Position numbers and translations under genes: made by a program
Source: an uncultured Oscillospiraceae bacterium
GTDB taxonomy: Bacteria > Bacillota > Clostridia > Oscillospirales > Acutalibacteraceae
Reading direction: 5' to 3'
Assembly (NCBI GenBank): GCA_959596515.1
Contig: CAUFXR010000051.1
Location: 1 to 17,518 of the forward strand
DNA length: 17,518 nt
Notes under the pieces: model-generated
The model's input: the letters and a program-made list of their open reading frames with translations, nothing else
Databases searched by the model: none
Told to the model about the DNA's origin: nothing
Part shown: piece by piece, positions 1 to 7,337 of the stretch
How positions within the stretch are numbered: position 1 is the stretch's first letter
Layout: every line of letters begins with the position of its first letter

Positions 1-1058
1 TGAAAACCTATTTAGTCACCGGCGGCGCCGGCTTTATCGGCTCTAACTTCGTGATCTATATGCTGAACAAGTACAGCGACGTCAAGATCATCAATGTGGA
101 CAAGCTGACCTACGCCGGCAATCTGGAAAACCTGAAAAGCGTGGAAAATAATCCGAATTACGTCTTTGTCCAGGCGGATATCTGTGACAAAGAGGCGATT
201 CAGAGCTTGTTTGACCAGTACGACATCGATTATGTCGTGAATTTCGCCGCGGAAAGCCATGTGGACCGCTCGATCGCCAATCCGGAGATTTTTGTCCAGA
301 CCAATGTGCTGGGCACCGTCAACCTTTTGAACATCGCGAAAAACGCCTGGACTGTGGGCGATGACCAGTATAAAGACGGCGTGAAGTTCATGCAGGTTTC
401 CACCGACGAGGTGTACGGTTCCCTGGGCGCCGAGGGCTTCTTTATGGAGACCACGCCGCTGGATCCTCACAGCCCGTATTCTTCCAGCAAGGCCTCCGCG
501 GACCTGTTCGTCAAGGCATATTCGGACACCTATAAAATGCCGGTGAATATCACCCGCTGCTCCAATAACTACGGCCCGTACCAGTTCCCCGAGAAATTAA
601 TCCCCCTGATGATCAACAATACCCTTCAGCATAAGGATCTGCCGATTTACGGCGATGGAATGCAGATCCGCGACTGGCTGTATGTGGAGGATCACTGCAA
701 GGCCATCGATATGGTGGTGCGCAACGGCAAACTGGGAGAAGTCTATAATGTGGGCGGCCATAACGAGCGGCCGAATATCGTGATCGTCAAGACCATTTTG
801 GAATATGTAAAAGAGAATGTGGATCCGGCGGTAGGCGAGCACATGATGAAACATGTTGCGGACCGTAAAGGTCACGACCGGCGATATGGCATCGACCCGG
901 AAAAGATTAAAAACGATCTGGGCTGGTATCCTGAGACCACCTTTGAGGTCGGAATCAAGAAGACCATTCAGTGGTATCTGAACAACAAAGAGTGGATGGA
1001 AAACGTCACTAGCGGCGCGTATCAGGAGTACTATCAGAAGATGTACAGCAACCGGTAA
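1..1058 (+). CDS. rfbB: dTDP-glucose 4,6-dehydratase (5' end missing one base)
   Basis: Converts dTDP-D-glucose to dTDP-4-keto-6-deoxy-D-glucose in the cytoplasm, the second step to dTDP-L-rhamnose. The window opens at the second base of the presumed ATG (TGAAAACC...), so the A of the start codon and the ribosome-binding site lie outside. Counting that Met gives 352 residues, the usual family length. The extended-SDR features are all present: the NAD-binding loop GGAGFIG (residues 8-14), the STDEVYG block with the catalytic Thr135-Asp136-Glu137 triad, and YSSSK with Tyr160 and Lys164. The substrate-loop block RCSNNYGPYQFPEKLIP also matches RmlB. A GTG at 51 would drop the NAD-binding loop and is not the real start. 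rfbC follows after 231 bases. rfbA and rfbD are not in the window; rfbA may lie upstream. Sure of the family and function. Confidence 0.96.
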   Translation, partial: KTYLVTGGAGFIGSNFVIYMLNKYSDVKIINVDKLTYAGNLENLKSVENNPNYVFVQADICDKEAIQSLFDQYDIDYVVNFAAESHVDRSIANPEIFVQTNVLGTVNLLNIAKNAWTVGDDQYKDGVKFMQVSTDEVYGSLGAEGFFMETTPLDPHSPYSSSKASADLFVKAYSDTYKMPVNITRCSNNYGPYQFPEKLIPLMINNTLQHKDLPIYGDGMQIRDWLYVEDHCKAIDMVVRNGKLGEVYNVGGHNERPNIVIVKTILEYVKENVDPAVGEHMMKHVADRKGHDRRYGIDPEKIKNDLGWYPETTFEVGIKKTIQWYLNNKEWMENVTSGAYQEYYQKMYSNR

Positions 1059-1063
1059 AAATT

Positions 1064-1114
1064 AACAGAGGCTTGCGGCAAAAGGGGCTTTCTTTGGCGG
1101 CGACCTCTGTTTTG
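1064..1114 (+). terminator. Weak terminator-like hairpin after rfbB
   Basis: AACAGAGG (1064-1071) pairs perfectly with CCTCTGTT (1104-1111), followed by only a short T run. The 32-base loop and weak tail make it at best a partial terminator between rfbB and rfbC. The rest of the gap to 1289 shows no convincing promoter. Confidence 0.3.
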
Positions 1115-1289
1115 CATGTTTGAGAAAGCGGCTTTGGGAATAGATGGAAAATGAACAAATTAGGACCTGTGTTATACCCAGCGGCTGCTTTATGAAAAGT
1201 ATCTCTTAATCCCGCTGACAGTCAATAAAGTGAACTAAGCAGACACACTTAAAATGTCTGCAAATATTAGAATATGAGGAACGAGTGGT

Positions 1290-1859
1290 ATGGGACAATT
1301 TCAGTTTACGGAAACCGGGATCAAAGGCCTTGTTGTGGTAGAGCCCAAGGTGTTTGGTGACAACAGGGGCTATTTCATGGAAACCTACAATTATAACGAT
1401 TTTAAAGCGGCGGGCCTGGATATGGTGTTTGTTCAGGACAACCAGAGTAAGTCTAAAAAGGGTGTGCTCAGAGGACTTCATTTTCAGAAGAAGAACCCCC
1501 AGGGCAAACTGGTGCGGGTAGTAAGCGGTGAGGTTTACGACGTTGCCGTGGACCTGAGGAAGGGTAGCGACACCTATGGAAAGTGGTATGGTGTTCTGCT
1601 TTCCGCTGAAAATAAGAAACAGTTTTACGTGCCGGAGGGCTTTGCCCATGGGTTCGTGGTGATGTCTGAAACCGCGGAATTCGTTTACAAATGCACCCGG
1701 TTTTACGATCCCAGCGACGAGGGCGGCCTGATGTGGAATGACCCGGAAATCGGGATCGAGTGGCCGATACCGGAAAACGCGGAATTGCTCCTGAGCGAAA
1801 AGGATCAGCATCACCAGCCTTTGAAGGAGTTTGAAAGTCCCTTCACTATGGAAGACTGA
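1290..1859 (+). CDS. rfbC: dTDP-4-dehydrorhamnose 3,5-epimerase
   Basis: Epimerises C3 and C5 of dTDP-4-keto-6-deoxyglucose, the third step of dTDP-L-rhamnose synthesis; cytoplasmic cupin enzyme. 189 residues, a normal RmlC length. Visible hallmarks are the FGDNRGYFMETY block (22-33), KGVLRGLHFQ with the expected catalytic base His64, QGKLVRVVSGEVYDVAVDLR in the cupin core, YVPEGFAHGFVV (113-124), and LSEKDQ near the C-terminus, where Asp172 would complete the His-Asp dyad. The ATG at 1290 has a GAGGAACGAG ribosome-binding region about ten bases upstream. It lies 231 bases after rfbB and 444 bases before the export permease, so it could be transcribed with rfbB or alone. The combination with rfbB points strongly to a rhamnose-containing surface glycan. 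Confidence 0.96.
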   Translation: MGQFQFTETGIKGLVVVEPKVFGDNRGYFMETYNYNDFKAAGLDMVFVQDNQSKSKKGVLRGLHFQKKNPQGKLVRVVSGEVYDVAVDLRKGSDTYGKWYGVLLSAENKKQFYVPEGFAHGFVVMSETAEFVYKCTRFYDPSDEGGLMWNDPEIGIEWPIPENAELLLSEKDQHHQPLKEFESPFTMED

Positions 1860-2303
1860 TAAAACCGGGAAACTGTCTATCCGGCGATCCAAATGGTTTC
1901 AGCGGCCTGTTTCCGTTTGGCTTTGCGGACGGCGGATCCTTGACGGCGGACCGGCCGTGCCTTGTTGGTAAGCGTCGGCGTTTTGCTTAGGGATAGCCAC
2001 CGGGCGGCCGCCGGGCCGGAGTCCCTGAAAGGACGAAGCGTCTCTTGGATTCCGGGGATGGCCGGCGGCGGATTTGTTCAGCCGATGCCTGTTTTTACCT
2101 TGTTTTGCAAACCCGGGTGCCTTGCCTGGTTTTGCGAGTCAGAAGACTGAGCTTCCAGATGGTTTTGTGCTTTTGCCTCTGCGGCCGCTGTTTTGGAAAA
2201 ACACGGCGGATCGCGGCGAATCAGATGAAATTAAAAATTTTCAGCGGCTGCGGCCAGCAGGAGATGGGCGGCAGCCGCTGTGCTATAAAGGCAGGGAGTT
2301 GCT
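1860..2303. other. 444-base gap without a recognisable gene; hairpins and a short direct repeat
   Basis: No reading frame here resembles a protein I recognise, and the short frames lack good ribosome-binding sites. Visible structure: CCAAATGG (1889-1896) against CCGTTTGG (1913-1920), 8 pairs with one G-U; GGAAAC (1868-1873) against GTTTCC (1909-1914), which competes with the first; a 9-base direct repeat GACGGCGGA at 1928-1936 and 1942-1950; and a perfect 10-bp inverted repeat, listed separately, just before the permease. No clear TATAAT-type promoter was found. It may be a long leader of the export genes or decayed sequence. Confidence 0.45.
2242..2280 (+). promoter_or_regulatory. GC-rich hairpin in the leader of the export operon
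   Basis: CAGCGGCTGC (2242-2251) and GCAGCCGCTG (2271-2280) are perfect inverted copies around a 19-base loop. There is no T tract on either side, so it is not a normal terminator. It ends 23 bases before the TTG start of the permease, close to the ribosome-binding site, so an effect on translation or RNA stability is possible but unproven. Confidence 0.4.
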
Positions 2304-3110
2304 TTGAAAGCATATTTCACCACATTTTTAAAGTATAGATACCTTTTGCATAACCTGATCAGCAGGGATTTGAAAGTAAAATATCGGCGGTCAACTCTGG
2401 GGCTTTTATGGAGCGTCTTAAACCCCTTGCTGATGGCCATTGTAATTTCCATTGTATTTGAAAACTTTTTCAAATTTGCTGTTCCCAATTTTGCTGTTTA
2501 CTATCTTACCGGCGCCTTGATTTTTAATTTCATGAATGAGGCTACTTCTTCCGCAATGGTTTCTATCGTGGGGAACGCGTCTTTGATTAAAAAAGTATAT
2601 ATTCCCAAATATATTTTCCCTTTGGAAAAGGTGATGTTTGCGTTTGTCAATATGCTGTTTTCCATGATCGCTCTAATCATTATGATGGGCGTGACCAAGC
2701 TGGGAGTGATCGGCGACCCGGCCGAGCTGCATATCAGCTGGACCATGGTGCTGTTTTTTATTCCCATGTTATATACGCTGGTTTTCAGCTTGGGATTAGG
2801 TCTGATTTTGGCGGCGATCAACGTTTATTTCCGGGATGTGGGACATCTTTATTCGGTTTGGACTATGGCCTGGATGTACTTAACGCCAATCATTTATCCT
2901 ATGGACATTGTAAAAGACAGTTGGGTCATGAATATTATCCGATTGAACCCAATGTATTATTTTGTGACCTACTTCCGCGATGTGATGACAGAGGGTATCG
3001 TACCCGGCCTGGAAATGAATTTGCTGTGTATAGGAATTTCCCTGCTGTTTTTGGTGCTGGGGCTTTGGGTGTTTAAGAAAAAGCAGGATCGGTTTATTCT
3101 GTTCATTTAA
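2304..3110 (+). CDS. ABC-2 type polysaccharide export permease (Wzm/TagG-like)
   Basis: Membrane subunit of an ABC exporter that moves undecaprenyl-linked polysaccharide or teichoic-acid-type polymer across the cytoplasmic membrane. 268 residues, normal for the family. The N-terminus has the typical amphipathic segment RDLKVKYRRSTLGLLWSVLNPL (about residues 21-42), followed by about six hydrophobic segments and the late block LTPIIYPMD. The start must be TTG at 2304: an in-frame stop lies at 2286-2288 and the next in-frame Met is residue 44, inside the first membrane segment. GGCAGGGAG sits just upstream as ribosome-binding site. The ATPase gene follows after 12 bases in the same frame. Whether the cargo is a rhamnan, another O-polysaccharide or teichoic acid cannot be told from this subunit; the adjacent GTs and rfb genes favour a rhamnose-containing glycan. 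Confidence 0.9.
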   Translation: MKAYFTTFLKYRYLLHNLISRDLKVKYRRSTLGLLWSVLNPLLMAIVISIVFENFFKFAVPNFAVYYLTGALIFNFMNEATSSAMVSIVGNASLIKKVYIPKYIFPLEKVMFAFVNMLFSMIALIIMMGVTKLGVIGDPAELHISWTMVLFFIPMLYTLVFSLGLGLILAAINVYFRDVGHLYSVWTMAWMYLTPIIYPMDIVKDSWVMNIIRLNPMYYFVTYFRDVMTEGIVPGLEMNLLCIGISLLFLVLGLWVFKKKQDRFILFI

Positions 3111-3122
3111 GGGGGGAGCGTC

Positions 3123-3851
3123 TTGGCCAACGCTGTTGAGGTAAAAAACGTAACCATGGAATTTAACATGTCCAAAGAAAAGGTGGACAGCATCAAGGAA
3201 TATTTCATCAAGCTGGTAAAGCGGCAGCTGCATTTTGAGCAGTTTTTGGCGCTGAAGGACGTTTCCGTCACCATTGAGCAGGGAGATGTGTTTGGTATTG
3301 TCGGCTTAAACGGTTCCGGGAAAAGTACCCTTTTAAAAGTAATTTCTGGAATTCTTAAGCCTACTAAGGGCACGGTGAAAACCGTGGGCACCATTTCTCC
3401 GATGATTGAGCTGGGAGCCGGGTTTGATATGGATCTCACCGCGAGGGAGAACATCTTTTTGAATGGATCCGTTCTCGGCTATTCCAAACAGATGATGGAA
3501 GAAAAATTTGATGAGATTTTAGAGTTTTCCGAATTGCAGCCCTTTGTGGATGTAGCGGTGAAAAATTATTCCTCTGGTATGGTAGCGAGACTGGCGTTTG
3601 CCATCGCGACTATCACAAAGCCGGATATTTTGATCGTGGATGAAATTTTGGCGGTAGGCGACTTTTTATTCCAGCAAAAATGTGAACAAAGAATTCGGCA
3701 AATGATGGATAATGGTACAACGGTTATCATCGTATCCCATTCCATTGAGCAGATCGAGCGACTTTGCAAGCATGTGCTTTGGCTGGAGCACGGAAATATG
3801 AAAATGCTGGGGAACACTCAAACGGTGTGTGACGCATACAAAGCAATTTGA
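3123..3851 (+). CDS. ABC transporter ATPase of the polysaccharide exporter (Wzt/TagH-like, no carbohydrate-binding domain)
   Basis: ATP-hydrolysing partner of the upstream permease. All ABC motifs are intact: Walker A GLNGSGKST (61-69), signature YSSGM (149-153), Walker B ILIVDEIL (169-176), AVGD D-loop (177-180) and switch His206. The stretch ELGAGFDMDLTARENI is typical of the Wzt/TagH/KpsT branch. It ends at residue 242, soon after the ATPase fold, so it lacks the C-terminal carbohydrate-binding domain of O9a-type Wzt. The start is TTG at 3123 with AAGGGGGGAG as ribosome-binding site; the product MANAVEVKNVTMEF begins as family members usually do, and the next Met (residue 12) would cut into the first strand. 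It is in the same frame as the permease, separated by one stop codon and 12 bases. Confidence 0.92.
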   Translation: MANAVEVKNVTMEFNMSKEKVDSIKEYFIKLVKRQLHFEQFLALKDVSVTIEQGDVFGIVGLNGSGKSTLLKVISGILKPTKGTVKTVGTISPMIELGAGFDMDLTARENIFLNGSVLGYSKQMMEEKFDEILEFSELQPFVDVAVKNYSSGMVARLAFAIATITKPDILIVDEILAVGDFLFQQKCEQRIRQMMDNGTTVIIVSHSIEQIERLCKHVLWLEHGNMKMLGNTQTVCDAYKAI

Positions 3852-3872
3852 CTTCACTACGGGAGGCCTTTT

Positions 3873-6566
3873 ATGAACAAACGCTATGAAGAAATCTATA
3901 CCAAAACTTACTATGACCAATATAGCGTTGAAAATGGTCATGAACATTATGAAAACGCAACAGATATAAAAGAATTTTTACGGGGAGTTGCCGAAAAGAT
4001 TCAAGATGGCATAAAACCGCAAAGTGTTTTAGATGTAGGCTGCGCAATGGGCTATTTGGTCGAGACACTGCGGGATCTGGGCGTGGAAGCATATGGAATC
4101 GATGTGTCTGAATACGCTATTTCCAGAGTGCGGGACGATCTGAAACCTTATTGTAAGGCATCATCCGCTTTAGACGAGTTGCCAGAGGGATTTCCGAGGC
4201 ATTTTGATTTGGTGACCGCCATTGAGGTGGCGGAACACTTATATAAAGAAGACAGCGATCTGTTTTTTGACCATCTGTGTGCTTGGGGCGACCGGGTGGT
4301 GTTTTCCTCTACCGACGACGATTATGACGAACCGACTCATGTCAATGTTCAGAAGATAGAGTATTGGACGAAAAAATTCGCCCAAAGAGGGTTTTACAGA
4401 GACTTTTCCAGCGATTTAAGCTATTTGACCAGACACGCCATATGCTTTGCCAGACGTGAGAATCTCACTGAGGAAACGCTGGCTGAAGAATATGAGCGTC
4501 TGCTTCGCGGAACCGTAGACGATAAGGCGGAGTTGGCCCAGAAGCTAGCGGACAGCCAGAATCAAATGGATGTTTTAAAGGCTATCTTTGAACGCTATCA
4601 AAAAGAGAATGAGGCGGAAATCAGCCAACTGGAGCGCAAACGCAGGGAAACCACCAAAAAGTTGATGAAAGCAAGACAGGAACTGGATTTAGCTAATCGC
4701 GCGTTGCAGGAATTTCATAACTCAATTTTCTGGAAAATGACGAAACCCCTCCGGGTTTTGGTGGACTTGCTGAAAAGAGGAATGAAGAAGTTCAGAGTTA
4801 CCCGGCTGATATATAAAGGGCTAGCCAGCGTGAAAGATGTGGGAATCAAAGAAACCTGGCGGCGTACAAGAAAAATGACAACCCGGATCAATGAGGCAAC
4901 ACTTTATGTAAAGAGAAACGCCTTAACAGAAAAGCAGAGGGCGATTGAGGTAAACACCAAGTTCCAGAATCCAGTGAAGTTCAGCGTAATCGTCCCGGTT
5001 TATAACTGCCCAGAGCAGTTCCTGCGGGAGATGATCGAGTCGGTTATCGATCAGACCTATCCTAAATGGGAGCTGTGCCTGGCAGATGGCTCGGATCAGG
5101 AGCACGGCTATGTTGAGACGGTGTGCCGTGAGTATGTCCAGAAAGACGCAAGAGTAAAATATCAAAAGCTGGAAAAAAATCTAGGGATCTCGGCCAACAC
5201 GAACGCGGCCATTGAGATGTCCACGGGAGAATATATCAGCCTGTTTGACCACGACGACTTGCTTCATCCCTCCGCCTTGTTCCAGGTGATGAAGGTAATC
5301 GAGGAACAGCACGCGGATTTTATTTATACAGATGAATGTTCCTTTGAGGGTTCCTTGGAGAATCCGACCTTTGCCCATTTCAAGCCGGATTATGCTCCTG
5401 ATACTCTCAGAAGCAATAACTATATCTGCCACTTGTCTACCTTCAGCAGGGAATTGATGGATCAGGCGGGACGCTTTTCTCCTGAGCATGATGGTAGCCA
5501 AGATTACGATATGATTTTAAGGCTGACGGAAAAAGCAAAGCGGATCGTCCATATTCCCAGAGTGCTGTATTACTGGCGTGTTCACGCCGGGTCTGTGGCC
5601 AGCGGCGTAGGAGTGAAGCCCTACTGCATTTTGGCGGCAAAAAAGGCTTTGCAGGATCATATGGAGCGAGTAGGTTTGAAAGGAGAGGTCGTCGACTCCA
5701 AAGTGCCTTCCACTTACAAAATTAATTATGAACTGAATGAAATACCATTGATCTCTATTCTGATCCCGAATAAAGATCACATCGACGATTTGAAAAAATG
5801 TATCGACAGTATTTTGGATTATAGCACTTACAAAAACTTTGAAATCGTCATTGTCGAGAATAACAGCACGGAATTGAAGACCTTTGAGTACTATCAGGAG
5901 CTGCAGAAGGATCCTAAAATTAAAGTGGTTACCTGGAAGGGACCGTTTAATTATTCCGCGATTAATAATTTTGGCGCTGGTTTTTGTTCCGGAAAATATC
6001 TTTTGCTGTTGAATAACGATATTGAGGTTATCACGCCCAATTGGATTGAGGAAATGCTCATGTTTGCCCAGCGGGAGGATGTAGGCGCCGTAGGTGCCAG
6101 ACTTTATTATCCCGATGATACCCTGCAGCACGGCGGTATTATTTTAGGCTTGGGCGGCGTCGCCGGACATGCCCAGTCCGGCATCAGCCGGGAGGATCCG
6201 GGCTATGCGGGAAGAATTTCTTTCGCTCAGGATCTGAGCGCCTGCACTGCCGCCTGCCTTTTGGTGCGGAGAGAGGTTTTCGATCAGGTGGACGGTTTTG
6301 ATGAGGGTTTGGAGGTAGCCTTTAACGATGTGGACTTCTGTCTGCGGCTTCGGGAAAAAGGTTATTTGATCGTATATACCCCCTATGCGGAGCTGTATCA
6401 TTACGAATCCAAAAGCCGCGGTTATGAGGATACTCCCGAGAAACAGGAAAGATTCCAGGATGAAATCGCTTTGATGAAAGTCCGCTGGGGCCATCTTTTA
6501 AAGCATGATCCTTACTATAATCCCAATATGACGCTGAAAATCGGCGGATTTACGATCAAATATTAA
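3873..6566 (+). CDS. Multidomain methyltransferase / coiled coil / double GT2 glycosyltransferase
   Basis: Large cytoplasmic, probably membrane-associated, glycan assembly protein of 897 residues. Domain 1 (about 25-195) is a class I SAM methyltransferase with VLDVGCAMG (52-60) and AYGIDVSEYA; Asp77 is the expected ribose-binding acid. Residues about 197-282 form a charged predicted coiled coil, ending in NSIFWKMTKPLR (283-294), a junction motif I recall from other coiled-coil GT fusions. GT2 domain A starts at SVIVPVYN (371-378), with DHDD (459-462) as metal-binding motif, TDE (486-488) and QDYD (543-546) near the expected base. GT2 domain B starts at ISILIPNKDH (627-636), with LLNNDIE (712-718) and NDVDFCLRLREKGY (818-831). 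ATG with GGGAGG upstream, 21 bases after the ATPase gene. Rhamnosyl transfer is inferred from rfbB/rfbC only; sugar and linkage are unknown. Confidence 0.9.
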   Translation: MNKRYEEIYTKTYYDQYSVENGHEHYENATDIKEFLRGVAEKIQDGIKPQSVLDVGCAMGYLVETLRDLGVEAYGIDVSEYAISRVRDDLKPYCKASSALDELPEGFPRHFDLVTAIEVAEHLYKEDSDLFFDHLCAWGDRVVFSSTDDDYDEPTHVNVQKIEYWTKKFAQRGFYRDFSSDLSYLTRHAICFARRENLTEETLAEEYERLLRGTVDDKAELAQKLADSQNQMDVLKAIFERYQKENEAEISQLERKRRETTKKLMKARQELDLANRALQEFHNSIFWKMTKPLRVLVDLLKRGMKKFRVTRLIYKGLASVKDVGIKETWRRTRKMTTRINEATLYVKRNALTEKQRAIEVNTKFQNPVKFSVIVPVYNCPEQFLREMIESVIDQTYPKWELCLADGSDQEHGYVETVCREYVQKDARVKYQKLEKNLGISANTNAAIEMSTGEYISLFDHDDLLHPSALFQVMKVIEEQHADFIYTDECSFEGSLENPTFAHFKPDYAPDTLRSNNYICHLSTFSRELMDQAGRFSPEHDGSQDYDMILRLTEKAKRIVHIPRVLYYWRVHAGSVASGVGVKPYCILAAKKALQDHMERVGLKGEVVDSKVPSTYKINYELNEIPLISILIPNKDHIDDLKKCIDSILDYSTYKNFEIVIVENNSTELKTFEYYQELQKDPKIKVVTWKGPFNYSAINNFGAGFCSGKYLLLLNNDIEVITPNWIEEMLMFAQREDVGAVGARLYYPDDTLQHGGIILGLGGVAGHAQSGISREDPGYAGRISFAQDLSACTAACLLVRREVFDQVDGFDEGLEVAFNDVDFCLRLREKGYLIVYTPYAELYHYESKSRGYEDTPEKQERFQDEIALMKVRWGHLLKHDPYYNPNMTLKIGGFTIKY

Positions 6567-6586
6567 CACCAAAAGGGGAGTTCCAA

Positions 6587-7039
6587 GTGAAAAGTTTTAT
6601 CAAAAAATTTTTTGATAAAAGTTTGCTTTTATTTCTAATCATCGGCGCCTGCAATACGGTGCTGAGTTTGGCCCTTCAATTCGCTTTATTTAACTGGGCG
6701 CATTTTGGCTATTGGGGCTCTTCCGCCACGGCTTTCGCTATTTGCAGTATCAGCAGCTTTTATTTCAATAAGAAATACTCTTTCAAAAATACGGAAAAGG
6801 TCTGGATCACCGCCCTGCGCTTTGCGCTGGTGATTGCTGTGTGTTATGTGTTGGCCTATTATGTGGCACAGCCCCTCACCGGATGGGCACTGAACGCTTT
6901 GGGATGGAGCCTGGAAGCCAAGATCACCGATCAGATCGCTATGCTGGTTGGTCAAGTGATTTTTACTTTATTGAATTATACCGGCCAAAAGTTTTTCGCT
7001 TTTAAAAATCCGGAAAATGAAAAAGAAAAAGAAGGATAA
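6587..7039 (+). CDS. GtrA-like polyprenyl-phosphate sugar flippase family protein
   Basis: Small membrane protein of 150 residues with four hydrophobic segments (roughly 12-33, 42-60, 74-95 and 116-138) and a lysine-rich C-terminal tail, matching GtrA/DPMS2. Such proteins help present or flip undecaprenyl-phosphate-linked monosaccharides so that side sugars can be added outside the membrane. Family markers are FLIIGACNTVLSLALQ near the N-terminus, the SSFYFNKKYSFKNTEK loop after helix 2, and the final LLNYTGQKFFAFKNP. The start is GTG at 6587 with AGGGGAG just upstream, 20 bases after the fusion gene stop. It is the last gene of the cluster; its stop codon lies inside the terminator stem. No GT for making a polyprenyl-phosphate sugar is next to it, so the substrate is unknown. 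Confidence 0.87.
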   Translation: MKSFIKKFFDKSLLLFLIIGACNTVLSLALQFALFNWAHFGYWGSSATAFAICSISSFYFNKKYSFKNTEKVWITALRFALVIAVCYVLAYYVAQPLTGWALNALGWSLEAKITDQIAMLVGQVIFTLLNYTGQKFFAFKNPENEKEKEG

Positions 7040-7068
7040 CGGCATATGCCGTTATCCTTCTTTTTTTT
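7031..7068 (+). terminator. Strong, probably bidirectional intrinsic terminator of the glycan cluster
   Basis: Bases 7031-7060 form a perfect inverted repeat (15-bp arms meeting at CAT/ATG), followed by eight T at 7061-7068. On the minus strand the same hairpin is followed by the complement of AAAAGAAAAA (7021-7030), so it can also stop transcription coming from birA. The gtrA stop TAA (7037-7039) lies inside the 5' arm. Confidence 0.93.
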
Positions 7069-7337
7069 ATTTGTTCCAAGGCATATCCATGGATTGGAAA
7101 AACAAAAAATTAGGAATAAAATGAAAAATCAACCGCCTGCCGGGAAGAAAGGGTATGTGCGAGAAATCCCCCGCGAGTTTAAAGGGAGAGTTCAGCTTTC
7201 TGAAAATCTGAAAATCGGATTGCAACAAGTTGACAACTTGACAGCGCGAAAGCGGCGATCTGTTCCTTTGAAGGAGAAGAAATCCAGAATTTCACCTGGC
7301 CCGGGATATAAGCCTTGCGTCTCCCGGCGACGGAACG

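Noticed and set aside
1962..2338. Short plus-strand frames between rfbC and the permease
   Set aside because: They overlap each other, have no good ribosome-binding sites and resemble no known protein; low-complexity Cys/Phe/Arg content is typical of chance frames.
7226..7240. CAAGTTG-A-CAACTTG palindrome between gtrA and birA
   Set aside because: Seven-base arms are expected by chance in a window of this size, and no promoter is next to it.
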